Origin: JACPYM01 sp031423495
Lineage (GTDB): Bacteria; Acidobacteriota; Blastocatellia; RBC074
DNA length: 64,000 bases
Direction: 5' to 3'
Assembly: GCA_031423495.1 (NCBI GenBank)
Contig: JANPFP010000144.1
Span: 56,576 to 120,575, forward strand
Made by a program: the position numbers and the translations under genes. The notes under the pieces are model-generated. The model made no database searches and was not told where the DNA came from. It saw only the letters and a program-made list of their open reading frames with translations. Shown piece after piece: positions 36,085-44,063 of this stretch (position 1 is the stretch's first letter; each line of letters starts with the position of its first letter).

Positions 36085-36774
36085 ATGACGAAAAGGTTTT
36101 TTTGTTCGCTGGTTATTTTGGGCTTTTGTGTAGTAGTCGCGCGCAATGTCAACGCGCAAGCCTTACCGCTCACCAACTCATCCAAAGAAACTTCTGCCAA
36201 AACGTTTTACCGTTACGTTTTCGTCAACGAACGTTTCACCATCCCACGTCTCACGGTCGAGTTTGACGGGGCGGGTGCAGGGCAATACACGTTCAAGCGC
36301 AAAGACCTTGATGAGATTACGAACAAGTTGAAGCTTTCGACCAGCCTGCTGGCGCAAATCAATTCATTGTTTGACGAAGTCGGCTTTCTCTCGAGCAAAG
36401 AAAGCTATCAGCATAAAAAAGATTTTTCGCACCTCGGCACGATGACGATTACGTTGAAACGCGGCGGGCAGGAACGCAGCACGACGTTTAATTACACCGA
36501 CAACGAACCGATGATGAAGTTGGCCGAAATCTTCCGCAACATCGCTACGCAAGAGATGCGCGTATTCGATATTGAAAACACCCGGCAGAGCGACCCGATT
36601 TCTACGCCCGCGCAAATGCGTCAACTCGAATCTGAACTCAAGGGCAAACACCTCGCCGACCCCGCCCAATTGCTGCCGCTGCTCAAAGAGATTCAGCAAG
36701 ACGAAGGCATTCCGCTCATCGCGCGCAATCACGCCGAACGGCTGATGCAAATGATTCAGAAAAATAAATTCTAA
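36085..36774 (+). CDS. Secreted protein of unknown function
   Basis: 229 residues from the ATG at 36085, with a signal peptide ending VNAQA. The mature part (TFYRYVFVNERFTIPRLTVEF, KRKDLDEITNKLKLSTSLLAQI, GTMTITLKRGGQERSTTFNY) is a mixed alpha/beta domain I do not recognise. The gene begins 7 bases after the right REP cluster of the RAYT element; the GGGG of the REP end stands where a ribosome site should be. The element may have replaced its native upstream region. It converges on hpnE. Confidence 0.6.
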   Translation: MTKRFFCSLVILGFCVVVARNVNAQALPLTNSSKETSAKTFYRYVFVNERFTIPRLTVEFDGAGAGQYTFKRKDLDEITNKLKLSTSLLAQINSLFDEVGFLSSKESYQHKKDFSHLGTMTITLKRGGQERSTTFNYTDNEPMMKLAEIFRNIATQEMRVFDIENTRQSDPISTPAQMRQLESELKGKHLADPAQLLPLLKEIQQDEGIPLIARNHAERLMQMIQKNKF

Positions 36775-36777
36775 ACG

Positions 36778-36874
36778 GTAGCGCAACCAGCCATGGTTGC
36801 GTTGCTTGGGCAGTCTTCCTTTCGGGACAAAGGCTTCAATCGTGTAGCGACGCAACCATGGCTGGTTACGCTAC
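36778..36874. repeat. 24-base inverted repeat between convergent genes
   Basis: Arms 36778-36801 and 36851-36874 are reverse complements with one mismatch. Each arm contains the smaller palindrome CAACCATGGTTG or its near form. The right arm overlaps the last codons of hpnE. Possibly a two-way terminator. Confidence 0.8.
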
Positions 36875-38206
36875 GCTTGCCAACAGTCGCGCGCATTCCT
36901 GTCCGCTCCACACCGCGCCTTCAATGGTGGCGGGCAAGCCCGTGGCCGTCCAATCACCTGCCAGAAAAAAGTTTGGATAAGGCGTTTGTTGCGACGGACG
37001 CAGCCGCGCAGTGCCTGCGGTATGCGAGAGCGTCGCGTCGTGTTCGCGGATGACGAAGGAATGAGTCAACACGGCTGGGCGCGCCGCCGGGAAGAAGCGG
37101 CGCATTTCGCGTTGTGCGACGACCAGCAAGTCTTCTTTGGATTGTTTGGCGGCATCGTGCGCGCCGCTGATGACGAGGGCGAGGTGTTGCGTCGCGCGTG
37201 AGTGATCGCCCGCTATGGCGTTCTTGTTGAAGACCCATTCAATCGGCGAATCAAGCAACCCAACAAATTCCAAGTCAGTCACTTGTCGGTCGTACCACAA
37301 GTTGATTGAGACGATGGGCGAGGATTGAAACTCCGCGATGTGCTGCCACGCTGTGTGTTGTTTGATGAGTTCGGCGGGCAACATCCATTTGAGCATGAAA
37401 TAAGGCGCGGCGCTGATGATGGCGGACGCGGCAATCGTTTCGCCGTCTTCGAGCGTAACGCCGATTGCCTCACCATCAGCAAAATCAATTTGTTTGACTG
37501 ATGCATTCAGCCTGATTTGTCCGCCGCGCTTTTCAATAAACGTTTGTGCGCCGGTCGTATAGAGATCGCTCAAGCCGGTGCGCGAGATGACCATTGTCGA
37601 ATCCTGCTTGGTATGCATAAACGCTTGATCCAGCACGCGCGCGAACATATCTGCCGAAGCGCGTTCAGGCGATTCATTCAGCGTCGCCAACGCCACTAAA
37701 TCCCAAAAACGATTTTGCATTTGTTCGGTCTGACCGAGTTCGTTGAGCCATTGCCTAACAGTCAGATCGGCGAGGCGCTCACGATTGCCGTTCATTGTTC
37801 GCAGGGCGAGACCCAAGCGCAGTGCGTGCAAGCGGTCGCGCCAGTTGAGCGAAGATAGGCGCGCGAGGCCGCCCAACAAATGCAACGGAGCAGGCAGGGC
37901 AGGGCATTGAAAGCGGGCGTGGCCTTCAGATTCGTGCAGGAAGTCTACGCGCGGATTGGTTTGAAACTTGAGCTTGTCGCGTGCGCCGATTTTGTCGAGA
38001 AAGGCCAGCGTGTGGTGATAACAACCCATCATCAGATGCTGTCCGTTATCAACTACGTCGCCGGTGGTTTTGTCAGTGAATGAATAAGCGCGTCCGCCGA
38101 GGAAGTTGCGGCGTTCGAGGACGATGACTGGCAGGTTGCGTTCGGCGAGATCAACAGCGGCGCTGAGTCCGGCAAAGCCTCCGCCGATGATGAGGATGGG
38201 ATTCAC
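36866..38206 (-). CDS. hpnE: Hydroxysqualene dehydroxylase (squalene-associated FAD desaturase)
   Basis: 446-residue FAD enzyme that reduces hydroxysqualene to squalene, the last step of the HpnCDE route. The dinucleotide motif PILIIGGGFAGLSAAVDLAE is at the N-terminus, followed by ERRNFLGGRAYSF and VDNGQHLMMGCY. The C-terminal FAD block is NFFLAGDWTATGLPATIEGA. I chose the GTG at 38206, which overlaps the hpnD stop as GTGA and has GAGGTGA about 7 bases upstream; an ATG at 38233 would overlap hpnD more. Last gene of the hpnCDE group. Confidence 0.9.
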   Translation of the reverse strand: MNPILIIGGGFAGLSAAVDLAERNLPVIVLERRNFLGGRAYSFTDKTTGDVVDNGQHLMMGCYHHTLAFLDKIGARDKLKFQTNPRVDFLHESEGHARFQCPALPAPLHLLGGLARLSSLNWRDRLHALRLGLALRTMNGNRERLADLTVRQWLNELGQTEQMQNRFWDLVALATLNESPERASADMFARVLDQAFMHTKQDSTMVISRTGLSDLYTTGAQTFIEKRGGQIRLNASVKQIDFADGEAIGVTLEDGETIAASAIISAAPYFMLKWMLPAELIKQHTAWQHIAEFQSSPIVSINLWYDRQVTDLEFVGLLDSPIEWVFNKNAIAGDHSRATQHLALVISGAHDAAKQSKEDLLVVAQREMRRFFPAARPAVLTHSFVIREHDATLSHTAGTARLRPSQQTPYPNFFLAGDWTATGLPATIEGAVWSGQECARLLASVA

Positions 38207-39114
38207 CCGCTCACCTCTGCGCTGTGCGCCCATTCGTTGAGCGCGATCAAGAAGCGTTCAGGCCGATGCAATCTGACGTGATGATGGAATACGTCGTAAT
38301 CGGCGCGTTCGATTTCTTCGAGCAGGCGAAAGTAAATCTTGCCCATCGTACGCGCGGCGACCAGCGTTGAGCGGTCTTCGATGGGCAGCAGTTCGGCGGC
38401 CTGTTGATAAAAGCCGCGCGCGCGTTCGCACTCGAATTTCATCAGCGCGCGAAAGTTATCGTTGATGACGCCGTTGAATAAGTCGCGTTCGCTGTAACCG
38501 AACATCTGCAAATCTTCTTGCGGCAGGTAAACGCGGTTGCGCCCAGCGTCTTCTTTGATGTCGCGCAAGATGTTCGTTAGTTGCAGCGCGAGGCCGAGAT
38601 TGATCGCGTAATCCTTCGTTTGCGGGTTGGTGTAAGTGAAAATCTCTATGCACATCAGCCCAGTGATCGAGGCTACGCGATAACAGTATTGGTAAAGTTC
38701 GTCGAAGGTTTCATAGCGGTTGCGCTGCAAGTCCATCGCACAACCGTTGATCATTTCTTCAAAATAAAGCTGCGGCATCGGGAATTGTTGCAGCACGGTT
38801 TGCAGCCGTTGCGAGAGCGGCAAGGTTGGACGTTCGGCATACAGCGCCACAACTTCTGCGCGCCAATCGTTGAGGCCTTGTTGCGCCGTAGTGACCGTTC
38901 CGCCAGTTTCGGCAAAGTCATCAACAATGTCGTCTACGGCGCGGCAGAAACGGTATACGTCAATGATGGCGTCGCGCTTGGCTTTGGGCAGGAAGAGAAA
39001 CGAATAGAAAAAATTGGACTGCACGGTCTTCGCCAGATCGTGGCGAAAGCTGCGCGTGCGGTCACGCAAGTGCCAGGGAGTGAAGTGGATTTCGTTAATG
39101 CTGACGGCCTTCAT
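38203..39114 (-). CDS. hpnD: Presqualene diphosphate synthase
   Basis: 303-residue squalene/phytoene synthase family protein that condenses two farnesyl diphosphates. The first Asp-rich motif is FCRAVDDIVDDFAE, the second is LTNILRDIKEDAGRNRVYLP, and YQYCYRVASITGLMCIEIF lies between. These marks separate HpnD from HpnC. The stop codon overlaps the hpnE start. hpnC ends 85 bases upstream on the same strand. Together the three genes supply squalene, presumably for hopanoids; no squalene-hopene cyclase gene lies in the window. Confidence 0.92.
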   Translation of the reverse strand: MKAVSINEIHFTPWHLRDRTRSFRHDLAKTVQSNFFYSFLFLPKAKRDAIIDVYRFCRAVDDIVDDFAETGGTVTTAQQGLNDWRAEVVALYAERPTLPLSQRLQTVLQQFPMPQLYFEEMINGCAMDLQRNRYETFDELYQYCYRVASITGLMCIEIFTYTNPQTKDYAINLGLALQLTNILRDIKEDAGRNRVYLPQEDLQMFGYSERDLFNGVINDNFRALMKFECERARGFYQQAAELLPIEDRSTLVAARTMGKIYFRLLEEIERADYDVFHHHVRLHRPERFLIALNEWAHSAEVSG

Positions 39115-39199
39115 AATGTGATGGTCGTTAAATGAGTCAGTCGTTTGTGGTCGGTTCCTTCTCTTACGGGCTGGATGATAGGAGGCAAAACGAAAGTCG

Positions 39200-40051
39200 T
39201 CAAAACCGAATTAAGGCGCGCGCCAGCAAGCGAATCTTATCGGCGGTGTTTAGCCTGGGACGTTGTGCGAGCGTGTCGAATTGTTGAGCTTCGATCAATT
39301 CGAGGATGCGCATGCCGCCGTGCCACGTCAGGCGTAACTCGACGGCGAGCCTACCATTCACCAAGTCAGGCAACGGTTTGCCGCGCAGGAAAAGTTCGCG
39401 GGTGCGTGCGACTTGAAACTTGATGAGTTGCCTTAACGCAGGCGAAGCCTCGCGCGCACGCAAATCGTTGATCGTGATGTTTGCCGCTGCCATTTCATCT
39501 TCAGGCAAATAGACGCGGTCTTTGAGGATGTCCAAGGCCAAGTCTTGCCAGAAGTTGGTGAGTTGCAGCGCCGTACAAATCGCGTCAGACAGTTCATCGA
39601 GTTTGGGTTGGCGATAATCAAAGAGGCGCAAGATCAAGCGCCCTACGGGATTGGCCGAGCGCGTGCAGTAATCAAGCACTTCAGCAAAATTGGCGTAGCG
39701 CCGCTTCACTACGTCTTGTTTGAAGGCCGAGAGCAAATCGCTCAACAGCGACTTTTCAAGCTGCAATTCCTTCACCGTATGCGCCAATGCGATGAAGATC
39801 GGATGCGTCGCGCGGCCTTCGTAACAAGCGTCGAGTTGCGTTTGCCATTCGTCGAGTTGACGTAAGCGGATGACTGGTTCGCAATCGCCTTCATCGGCGA
39901 AATCATCCGCCGTGCGCGCAAAGGCATAAATGCTGTAAACGTGTTGACGCTTCGCTTTGGGAATCAGCAGCGAGCCGACCGGGAAGTTTTCGTAATGGGC
40001 GCGCGCGAGTTGTTCGCAATGGGCGAAGGCTTCAGTGAGCGCGGCAGGCAT
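39200..40051 (-). CDS. hpnC: Hydroxysqualene synthase
   Basis: 283-residue squalene/phytoene synthase family protein of the HpnC type, which converts presqualene diphosphate to hydroxysqualene. It shows ENFPVGSLLIPKAKRQHVYS, the first motif ARTADDFADEGD, EVLDYCTRSANPVGRLIL and the second motif LTNFWQDLALDILKDRVYLP. The ATG lies 4 bases after the stop of a 59-residue membrane protein gene, so translation is probably coupled. First enzyme gene of the hpnCDE group. Confidence 0.92.
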   Translation of the reverse strand: MPAALTEAFAHCEQLARAHYENFPVGSLLIPKAKRQHVYSIYAFARTADDFADEGDCEPVIRLRQLDEWQTQLDACYEGRATHPIFIALAHTVKELQLEKSLLSDLLSAFKQDVVKRRYANFAEVLDYCTRSANPVGRLILRLFDYRQPKLDELSDAICTALQLTNFWQDLALDILKDRVYLPEDEMAAANITINDLRAREASPALRQLIKFQVARTRELFLRGKPLPDLVNGRLAVELRLTWHGGMRILELIEAQQFDTLAQRPRLNTADKIRLLARALIRF

Positions 40052-40054
40052 GGA

Positions 40055-40234
40055 TTAGTCCTTCGGCTTCTTGGCCGCTGCCGTGGCAAAGACACCGACA
40101 AAGACGATGGCGATGCCTATCCAGGTGATTGTGCCGCCGCCACCTTGGCCTTGTCTAAACGAGCCATAACCGGCAATGAGTACGCCGATAACAGAGATAG
40201 CAATCGGAAGATATTTGTTCGTTTTGTTTTCCAT
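40055..40234 (-). CDS. 59-residue membrane protein upstream of hpnC
   Basis: Small protein with two transmembrane helices: LPIAISVIGVLIAGYGS near residues 9-25 and ITWIGIAIVFVGVFATAA near 36-53, joined by a Gly-rich turn (RQGQGGGGT) and ending KKPKD. AAGGA lies 7 bases before the ATG at 40234. Its stop is 3 bases from the hpnC start, so it is the first gene of the squalene operon. No family recognised. It could be an accessory membrane protein of isoprenoid synthesis, but that rests on position alone. Confidence 0.65.
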   Translation of the reverse strand: MENKTNKYLPIAISVIGVLIAGYGSFRQGQGGGGTITWIGIAIVFVGVFATAAAKKPKD

Positions 40235-40253
40235 TGGTCGTCCTTCGTTGTGA

Positions 40254-40282
40254 TGTGGCGCGGGTTCTCAACCTGCGCCACA
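40254..40282. repeat. Short hairpin between deoC and the 59-residue gene
   Basis: TGTGGCGCGGGTT (40254-40266) and AACCTGCGCCACA (40270-40282) pair with one mismatch around a 3-base loop. There is no T-run, so termination is unsure. It lies between the end of deoC and the start of the squalene operon. Confidence 0.6.
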
Positions 40283-40290
40283 GATGAATC

Positions 40291-41028
40291 TCAATAGCCG
40301 CCGGTCGGTTCGGCGCGTTCAATCGTTAATTCGCCGTTGCGCCATTTCACGAAATCGTCGCACATCGTCGCCGTTGCCGTAGCGCCGATGCGTGTGACGC
40401 CTGCGTCAATCATTTCGAGTGCGGCGGCTAGCGTGCGTACGCCGTGCGCGGCTTTGACTTGTACCTTGTCGCTCACGTTCGCGCGCATCAGCTTGATGTC
40501 AGCCACTGTCGCGCCCGTCGGCGCGAAGCCGGTTGAAGTTTTGACCCAATCGGCTCCCGCAGCTTCGCACAGTTGGCAAGCGGCGATTTTCTGTTCGTCG
40601 GTGAGATGCGCGTTCTCGAAAATGACTTTGAGCTTGACGTGATGCGCGTGCGCGAGATCGCAGATGGCTTTGACTTCGCGCGCGACGTAATCAACGTGCC
40701 CTGAACGCAATTGACCGTAATTGATGACCATATCGAGTTCGACTGCGCCGTCTTCGATGGCTTGCTTCGCCTCGGCGAGTTTGGTTTCGATGGTCGAACT
40801 GCCGTGCGGAAAGCCTACGACGGTGCTGACGACTACGTCGGAATCTTTCAGCAATTCAGCCGCGAGCTTTACGTGACAAGGCTTCACGCAAACCGAAGCC
40901 GCGTGATATTGCGCCGCGATTTTGCATCCGGCAATGACATCGGCTTCGGTCAGTTGCGGTTGCAACAACGAATGGTCAATGGTTTTGGCGAACTGTTCGA
41001 GAGTGATGGTGGGACTGTGAAAAGTCAC
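40291..41028 (-). CDS. deoC: Deoxyribose-phosphate aldolase
   Basis: 245-residue class I aldolase cleaving 2-deoxyribose-5-phosphate to acetaldehyde and glyceraldehyde-3-phosphate in nucleoside salvage. FAKTIDHSLLQPQLTEADV is the N-terminal block, STVVGFPHGSST the phosphate-binding region, VELDMVINYGQL carries the catalytic Asp, KVIFENAHLTDEQ follows and WVKTSTGF and VQVKAAHGVRTL hold the two active-site Lys residues. I chose the GTG at 41028 because GGAGA lies 9 bases upstream. The frame is open further up to 41136, but that part is an intergenic repeat. Follows the ROK kinase gene on the same strand. Confidence 0.92.
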   Translation of the reverse strand: MTFHSPTITLEQFAKTIDHSLLQPQLTEADVIAGCKIAAQYHAASVCVKPCHVKLAAELLKDSDVVVSTVVGFPHGSSTIETKLAEAKQAIEDGAVELDMVINYGQLRSGHVDYVAREVKAICDLAHAHHVKLKVIFENAHLTDEQKIAACQLCEAAGADWVKTSTGFAPTGATVADIKLMRANVSDKVQVKAAHGVRTLAAALEMIDAGVTRIGATATATMCDDFVKWRNGELTIERAEPTGGY

Positions 41029-41049
41029 TGAAATGTATCTCCAAGAAAT

Positions 41050-41136
41050 TTGCCACAGAGGCACCGAGCCACAGAGGTGTTTAAGATTTTCAAGCAAACG
41101 CTGGAAAAACTCTGTGACTCCGTGACTCTGTGGCAA
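41050..41136. repeat. CCACAGAG-type inverted repeat
   Basis: Arms 41050-41076 and 41110-41136 pair over 27 bases with three mismatches. They consist of CCACAGAG-like units. The element fills the gap between the ROK kinase stop and the deoC ribosome site. Confidence 0.8.
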
Positions 41137-41139
41137 TAG

Positions 41140-42117
41140 TTACCGCGCTTGCTGTTGCGCCCAGACGGCTGCACCCATCAAGCCTGCGTTGTTGCCCAAC
41201 GTGGCGGGAATGATTTCGTAAGCGTCTGCGTCAGCGAGTTTGACGCGTTCTTTCACGGTGCGGCGAATCGGTTCGAGAATTAAATCGCCAGCGGCAGCGA
41301 CGCCTCCGCCAATGATTATGCGGCGCGGAGTCAGTGCGATGACGATGTTGGCAATGCCGTAACCAATCGCGGCTCCGGCGGTTTCATAAATCTCGCGCGC
41401 GACGACATCACCCGCGAGCGCGGCTTGGCAAACCAGTTCGGGCGTAATCAAATTCAAATCGTCTTGGCACATCACGGTGATGCGCGTTGTAGCGCCTTGC
41501 ATCACAGCTTTTACTCCCGCCGCCGCAATCGCGGGGCCGGAAGCCATCGCTTCGATGCAACCGCGACTGCCGCAATTACAGCGCGGGCCGTTGAGGTCAA
41601 CGCTGATGTGTCCGAGTTCTCCGGCTGCGCCGCCGATGCCCAGATAAAGCTCGCCGTTCAAAATCAATCCGCCGCCGATGCCCGTGCCTAAAGTGTAAAG
41701 CGCACAACTCTCAACGCCGCGACCTGCGCCGAATTTCCACTCGCCCATCGTTGCCGAACGCGCGTCATTGAGTAGCGCAACAGGCAATCCGGCTTTTTCT
41801 GAAAGCTCTTGCCGCACGGGTACGCTGCGCCATTGACCGTGCAGGTTGGGCAGAAAGAGTGTCAGTCCGTGTTCGAGATCGAGCAGACCGGGCAGCCCTA
41901 CGCCAATGCCGCCGATGTTAGATTTTTGGTTGCCGGATTTGGCGATGATGTCGAGCGCGAGGTCGGCCATTCGTTGAATAACAGCGTCGTGGCCTTCGTG
42001 CGCGTGGGTCGGGACGGAAGTCGTACCAGTGATTTCACCGGTGGTCACATTGACGAGCGCGGCTTTGATATTCGTGCCGCCGAGATCAATGCCGATTTGA
42101 TATTGCGAGTTCACCAT
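41140..42117 (-). CDS. ROK family sugar kinase, glucokinase-like
   Basis: 325-residue ROK kinase. The ATP phosphate-binding motif YQIGIDLGGTNIKAALV is at the N-terminus; GVGLPGLLDLEHGL, LLNDARSATMGEWKFGAG and LYTLGTGIGGGLILNGELY follow. GELGHISVDLNGPRCNCGSR with GCIEAMASG is the zinc-binding ROK signature. There is no N-terminal helix-turn-helix, so it is a kinase rather than a repressor. Glucose is the most likely substrate from the family. A long inverted repeat follows upstream at 42179-42242. Confidence 0.88.
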   Translation of the reverse strand: MVNSQYQIGIDLGGTNIKAALVNVTTGEITGTTSVPTHAHEGHDAVIQRMADLALDIIAKSGNQKSNIGGIGVGLPGLLDLEHGLTLFLPNLHGQWRSVPVRQELSEKAGLPVALLNDARSATMGEWKFGAGRGVESCALYTLGTGIGGGLILNGELYLGIGGAAGELGHISVDLNGPRCNCGSRGCIEAMASGPAIAAAGVKAVMQGATTRITVMCQDDLNLITPELVCQAALAGDVVAREIYETAGAAIGYGIANIVIALTPRRIIIGGGVAAAGDLILEPIRRTVKERVKLADADAYEIIPATLGNNAGLMGAAVWAQQQAR

Positions 42118-42178
42118 AGGTGGCGAGATTCTTTCTTTGAGTGAAGTTAGGAGGGGATGCGGGCGGGCAGAGAAGCAG

Positions 42179-42242
42179 GTAGTCCCGCCTGAAGGCGGGA
42201 AGGTTTCGCTAATGGAAACCTTCCGCCTGAAGGCGGGACTAC
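42179..42242. repeat. REP-like inverted repeat
   Basis: Arms 42179-42207 and 42215-42242 are reverse complements apart from a few bases, with a 7-base loop. Each arm includes the palindrome CCCGCCTGAAGGCGGG or its near form, close to the REP units at the RAYT element. It ends 5 bases from the stop codon of the next amidohydrolase gene. Confidence 0.8.
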
Positions 42243-42247
42243 GAACT

Positions 42248-43570
42248 TTACTGCCGGTCTTTGTGGCGTTCGTAAAGCCGCGTGTGCTTGTTCGACAGGT
42301 CTACGGATTTGCCGTTGATGATGACGTGCTTGATGCGCGTGCGGTGTTCGAGCAAGTCGCCGTCGGTGACGACGATATTGGCGACCTTGCCGATTTCGAG
42401 ACTGCCGACCAATTGGTCGAGTCCGAAAATTTGCGCGGGATAAAGCGTGACGCCTTTGAGGGCTTCTTCTTTCGGCAAGCCGAAAGCCGCCGCAGTGCCT
42501 GCGTGATAGGGCAGCAAGCGAATGTCAGACGCGCTATCTGACGAAGAAAAGCAGAATTTCAATCCGGCCTTGTGAAATTCAGCCGCGCGCGCGAAGGCTT
42601 CGTCATAAGGCGAATCTTCTTTGTCGGGCAAATCCAACACGGCGGGCAACACGATGGCAACGTTTTTCGCTTTGATCTTGTCGGCGACTTGCAACGCGCT
42701 TTCTGCACCATATAAAACCAGCTTCAATTTGAATTGATCGGCTAACGCGAGTGCGCCTTCGATTTCGGCTTTGCCGCTGGCGGCGATCAACACGGGCGCT
42801 TCGCCTTTCAGGAAAGGAGCAAGTGCTTCGAAGCCTAAATCAATCGGACGCGCGGGAATCGTTTTATCGCTCGCGGCTGCCGCTTTGGCTTTGAGATATT
42901 CCTGCGCGGCTTCTAGTTTCTTTTTCAGGTCTTCGACGCGTTTGTCGCGCGCCTGCTTTTGCGCTTCGGTGGGCGAACCCAAATTGAATCCGCCAAAGCC
43001 TCCGCCACGTCCGCCGAAACCTACGCGAGGATAAACCAGATGCAACGCGCCGGGCGCGACGAGTTTCATTTGTTCCTGCGTCCAACCGTCGAGATTGATG
43101 AACGCGCACTGGCCTGAAATCACGCCGCCTTGCGGGCAAGTGAGCGCCGTGGTCACGCCGTTGCTGCGTGCGACGGGAATCAATTCGCTGTTCGGTTGAA
43201 CGGCGGTCAACGCTTTCATGTTCGCGTTGAAATCGCCGAGTTCCGTCGTGTCAACAGTGGCGTTGACAGCGTCCACTTCAGTCAGGCCGAGCGTGGTGTA
43301 AGTGTCAATCATGCCCGGATAAACCGTTAGCCCCGCGCCGGGGATGATCTTGGCTCCCGTCGGAACCGGAGCCGCCGTGCCCAGACTCACGATCTTGCCA
43401 TCGCGTATGACAATCGTGCCTTTTTCTAACGTAGCGCCAGAGACCGTGACGATGCGGGCGTTGGTGATGGCGATGGTGTTGTTATTCGTGATGACGGCGC
43501 GGGTTTGCGCTTGCACGTTCAATACACCAAACGTGACCGCCAGTGAGAGAAACAGGAAACGAATTTTCAT
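42248..43570 (-). CDS. Amidohydrolase-fold protein without metal ligands (I)
   Basis: 440-residue secreted protein (signal peptide ending NVQAQ) of the imidazolonepropionase-like amidohydrolase group. The composite beta domain is at both ends (ITNARIVTVSGATLEKGTIV near residue 35, LVGSLEIGKVANIVVTDGDL near 395). The barrel entry that in active members reads PG-x-x-D-x-H-x-H is PGMIDTYTTLG, with Tyr91 and Thr93 in place of the two His. The later His positions are also lost (IAASGKAEIEGAL, LVLYGAESAL). It therefore looks catalytically inactive. Same strand as an intact relative at 44064-45476. Confidence 0.82.
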   Translation of the reverse strand: MKIRFLFLSLAVTFGVLNVQAQTRAVITNNNTIAITNARIVTVSGATLEKGTIVIRDGKIVSLGTAAPVPTGAKIIPGAGLTVYPGMIDTYTTLGLTEVDAVNATVDTTELGDFNANMKALTAVQPNSELIPVARSNGVTTALTCPQGGVISGQCAFINLDGWTQEQMKLVAPGALHLVYPRVGFGGRGGGFGGFNLGSPTEAQKQARDKRVEDLKKKLEAAQEYLKAKAAAASDKTIPARPIDLGFEALAPFLKGEAPVLIAASGKAEIEGALALADQFKLKLVLYGAESALQVADKIKAKNVAIVLPAVLDLPDKEDSPYDEAFARAAEFHKAGLKFCFSSSDSASDIRLLPYHAGTAAAFGLPKEEALKGVTLYPAQIFGLDQLVGSLEIGKVANIVVTDGDLLEHRTRIKHVIINGKSVDLSNKHTRLYERHKDRQ

Positions 43571-43594
43571 GAGTTGATTTTCCTTACTGTAACT

Positions 43595-44038
43595 TTACGC
43601 CTTTGCGCGTTGCGCCATTCGCTCTAATTCGTGACGTTGCCGCTCGAACTGCGCTTCCATCTGTTGGCGTCGTTGTTCGAGTTGCGCTTCAGACTGCTGA
43701 CGGCGCTGTTCGATTTGTGCTTCGGCCTGTTGGCGGCGCTGTTCGATGAGGCCTTCCATTTGCTGGCGGCGTTGTTCGAGTTGCGCATCGTTAGTGATAG
43801 GGGGAGAGGGCGTTATGGGAATGCTGCTCTCGACGGGAGCGAATGGCACATTGACTGAAGGCTTTTGCGCTTTCAGTTCAGCCAGCAATTCGTCCGTGGT
43901 CGCAGCTTTTTGCAGCAACAGGTCAACGACTTTGGTCGAAGTTTCCAGCGAGTTGAGCGAGAGCCGATACATTGTTTTTAACTCTGCGAGTTCGGCTTCG
44001 ACTTGCGTCAGTCGCATTTCCAGATTGTTTTCGATCAT
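43595..44038 (-). CDS. Coiled-coil protein with 11-residue repeats
   Basis: 147 residues. The first 60 (MIENNLEMRLTQVEAELAEL) form a coiled coil, a Pro-rich link (PSVNVPFAPVESSIPITPSP) follows, then five nearly identical hendecads of the type IEQRRQQAEAQ. The matching DNA is a 33-base tandem repeat. Eleven-residue periodicity predicts a long, slightly right-handed helical bundle. A GGAGAAG ribosome site precedes the ATG. It lies between two amidohydrolase genes with gaps of 24 and 25 bases, so it is probably in one operon with them. Function unknown. Confidence 0.75.
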   Translation of the reverse strand: MIENNLEMRLTQVEAELAELKTMYRLSLNSLETSTKVVDLLLQKAATTDELLAELKAQKPSVNVPFAPVESSIPITPSPPITNDAQLEQRRQQMEGLIEQRRQQAEAQIEQRRQQSEAQLEQRRQQMEAQFERQRHELERMAQRAKA

Positions 44039-44063
44039 GTACTTCTCCTGTTAAACGACGTTG

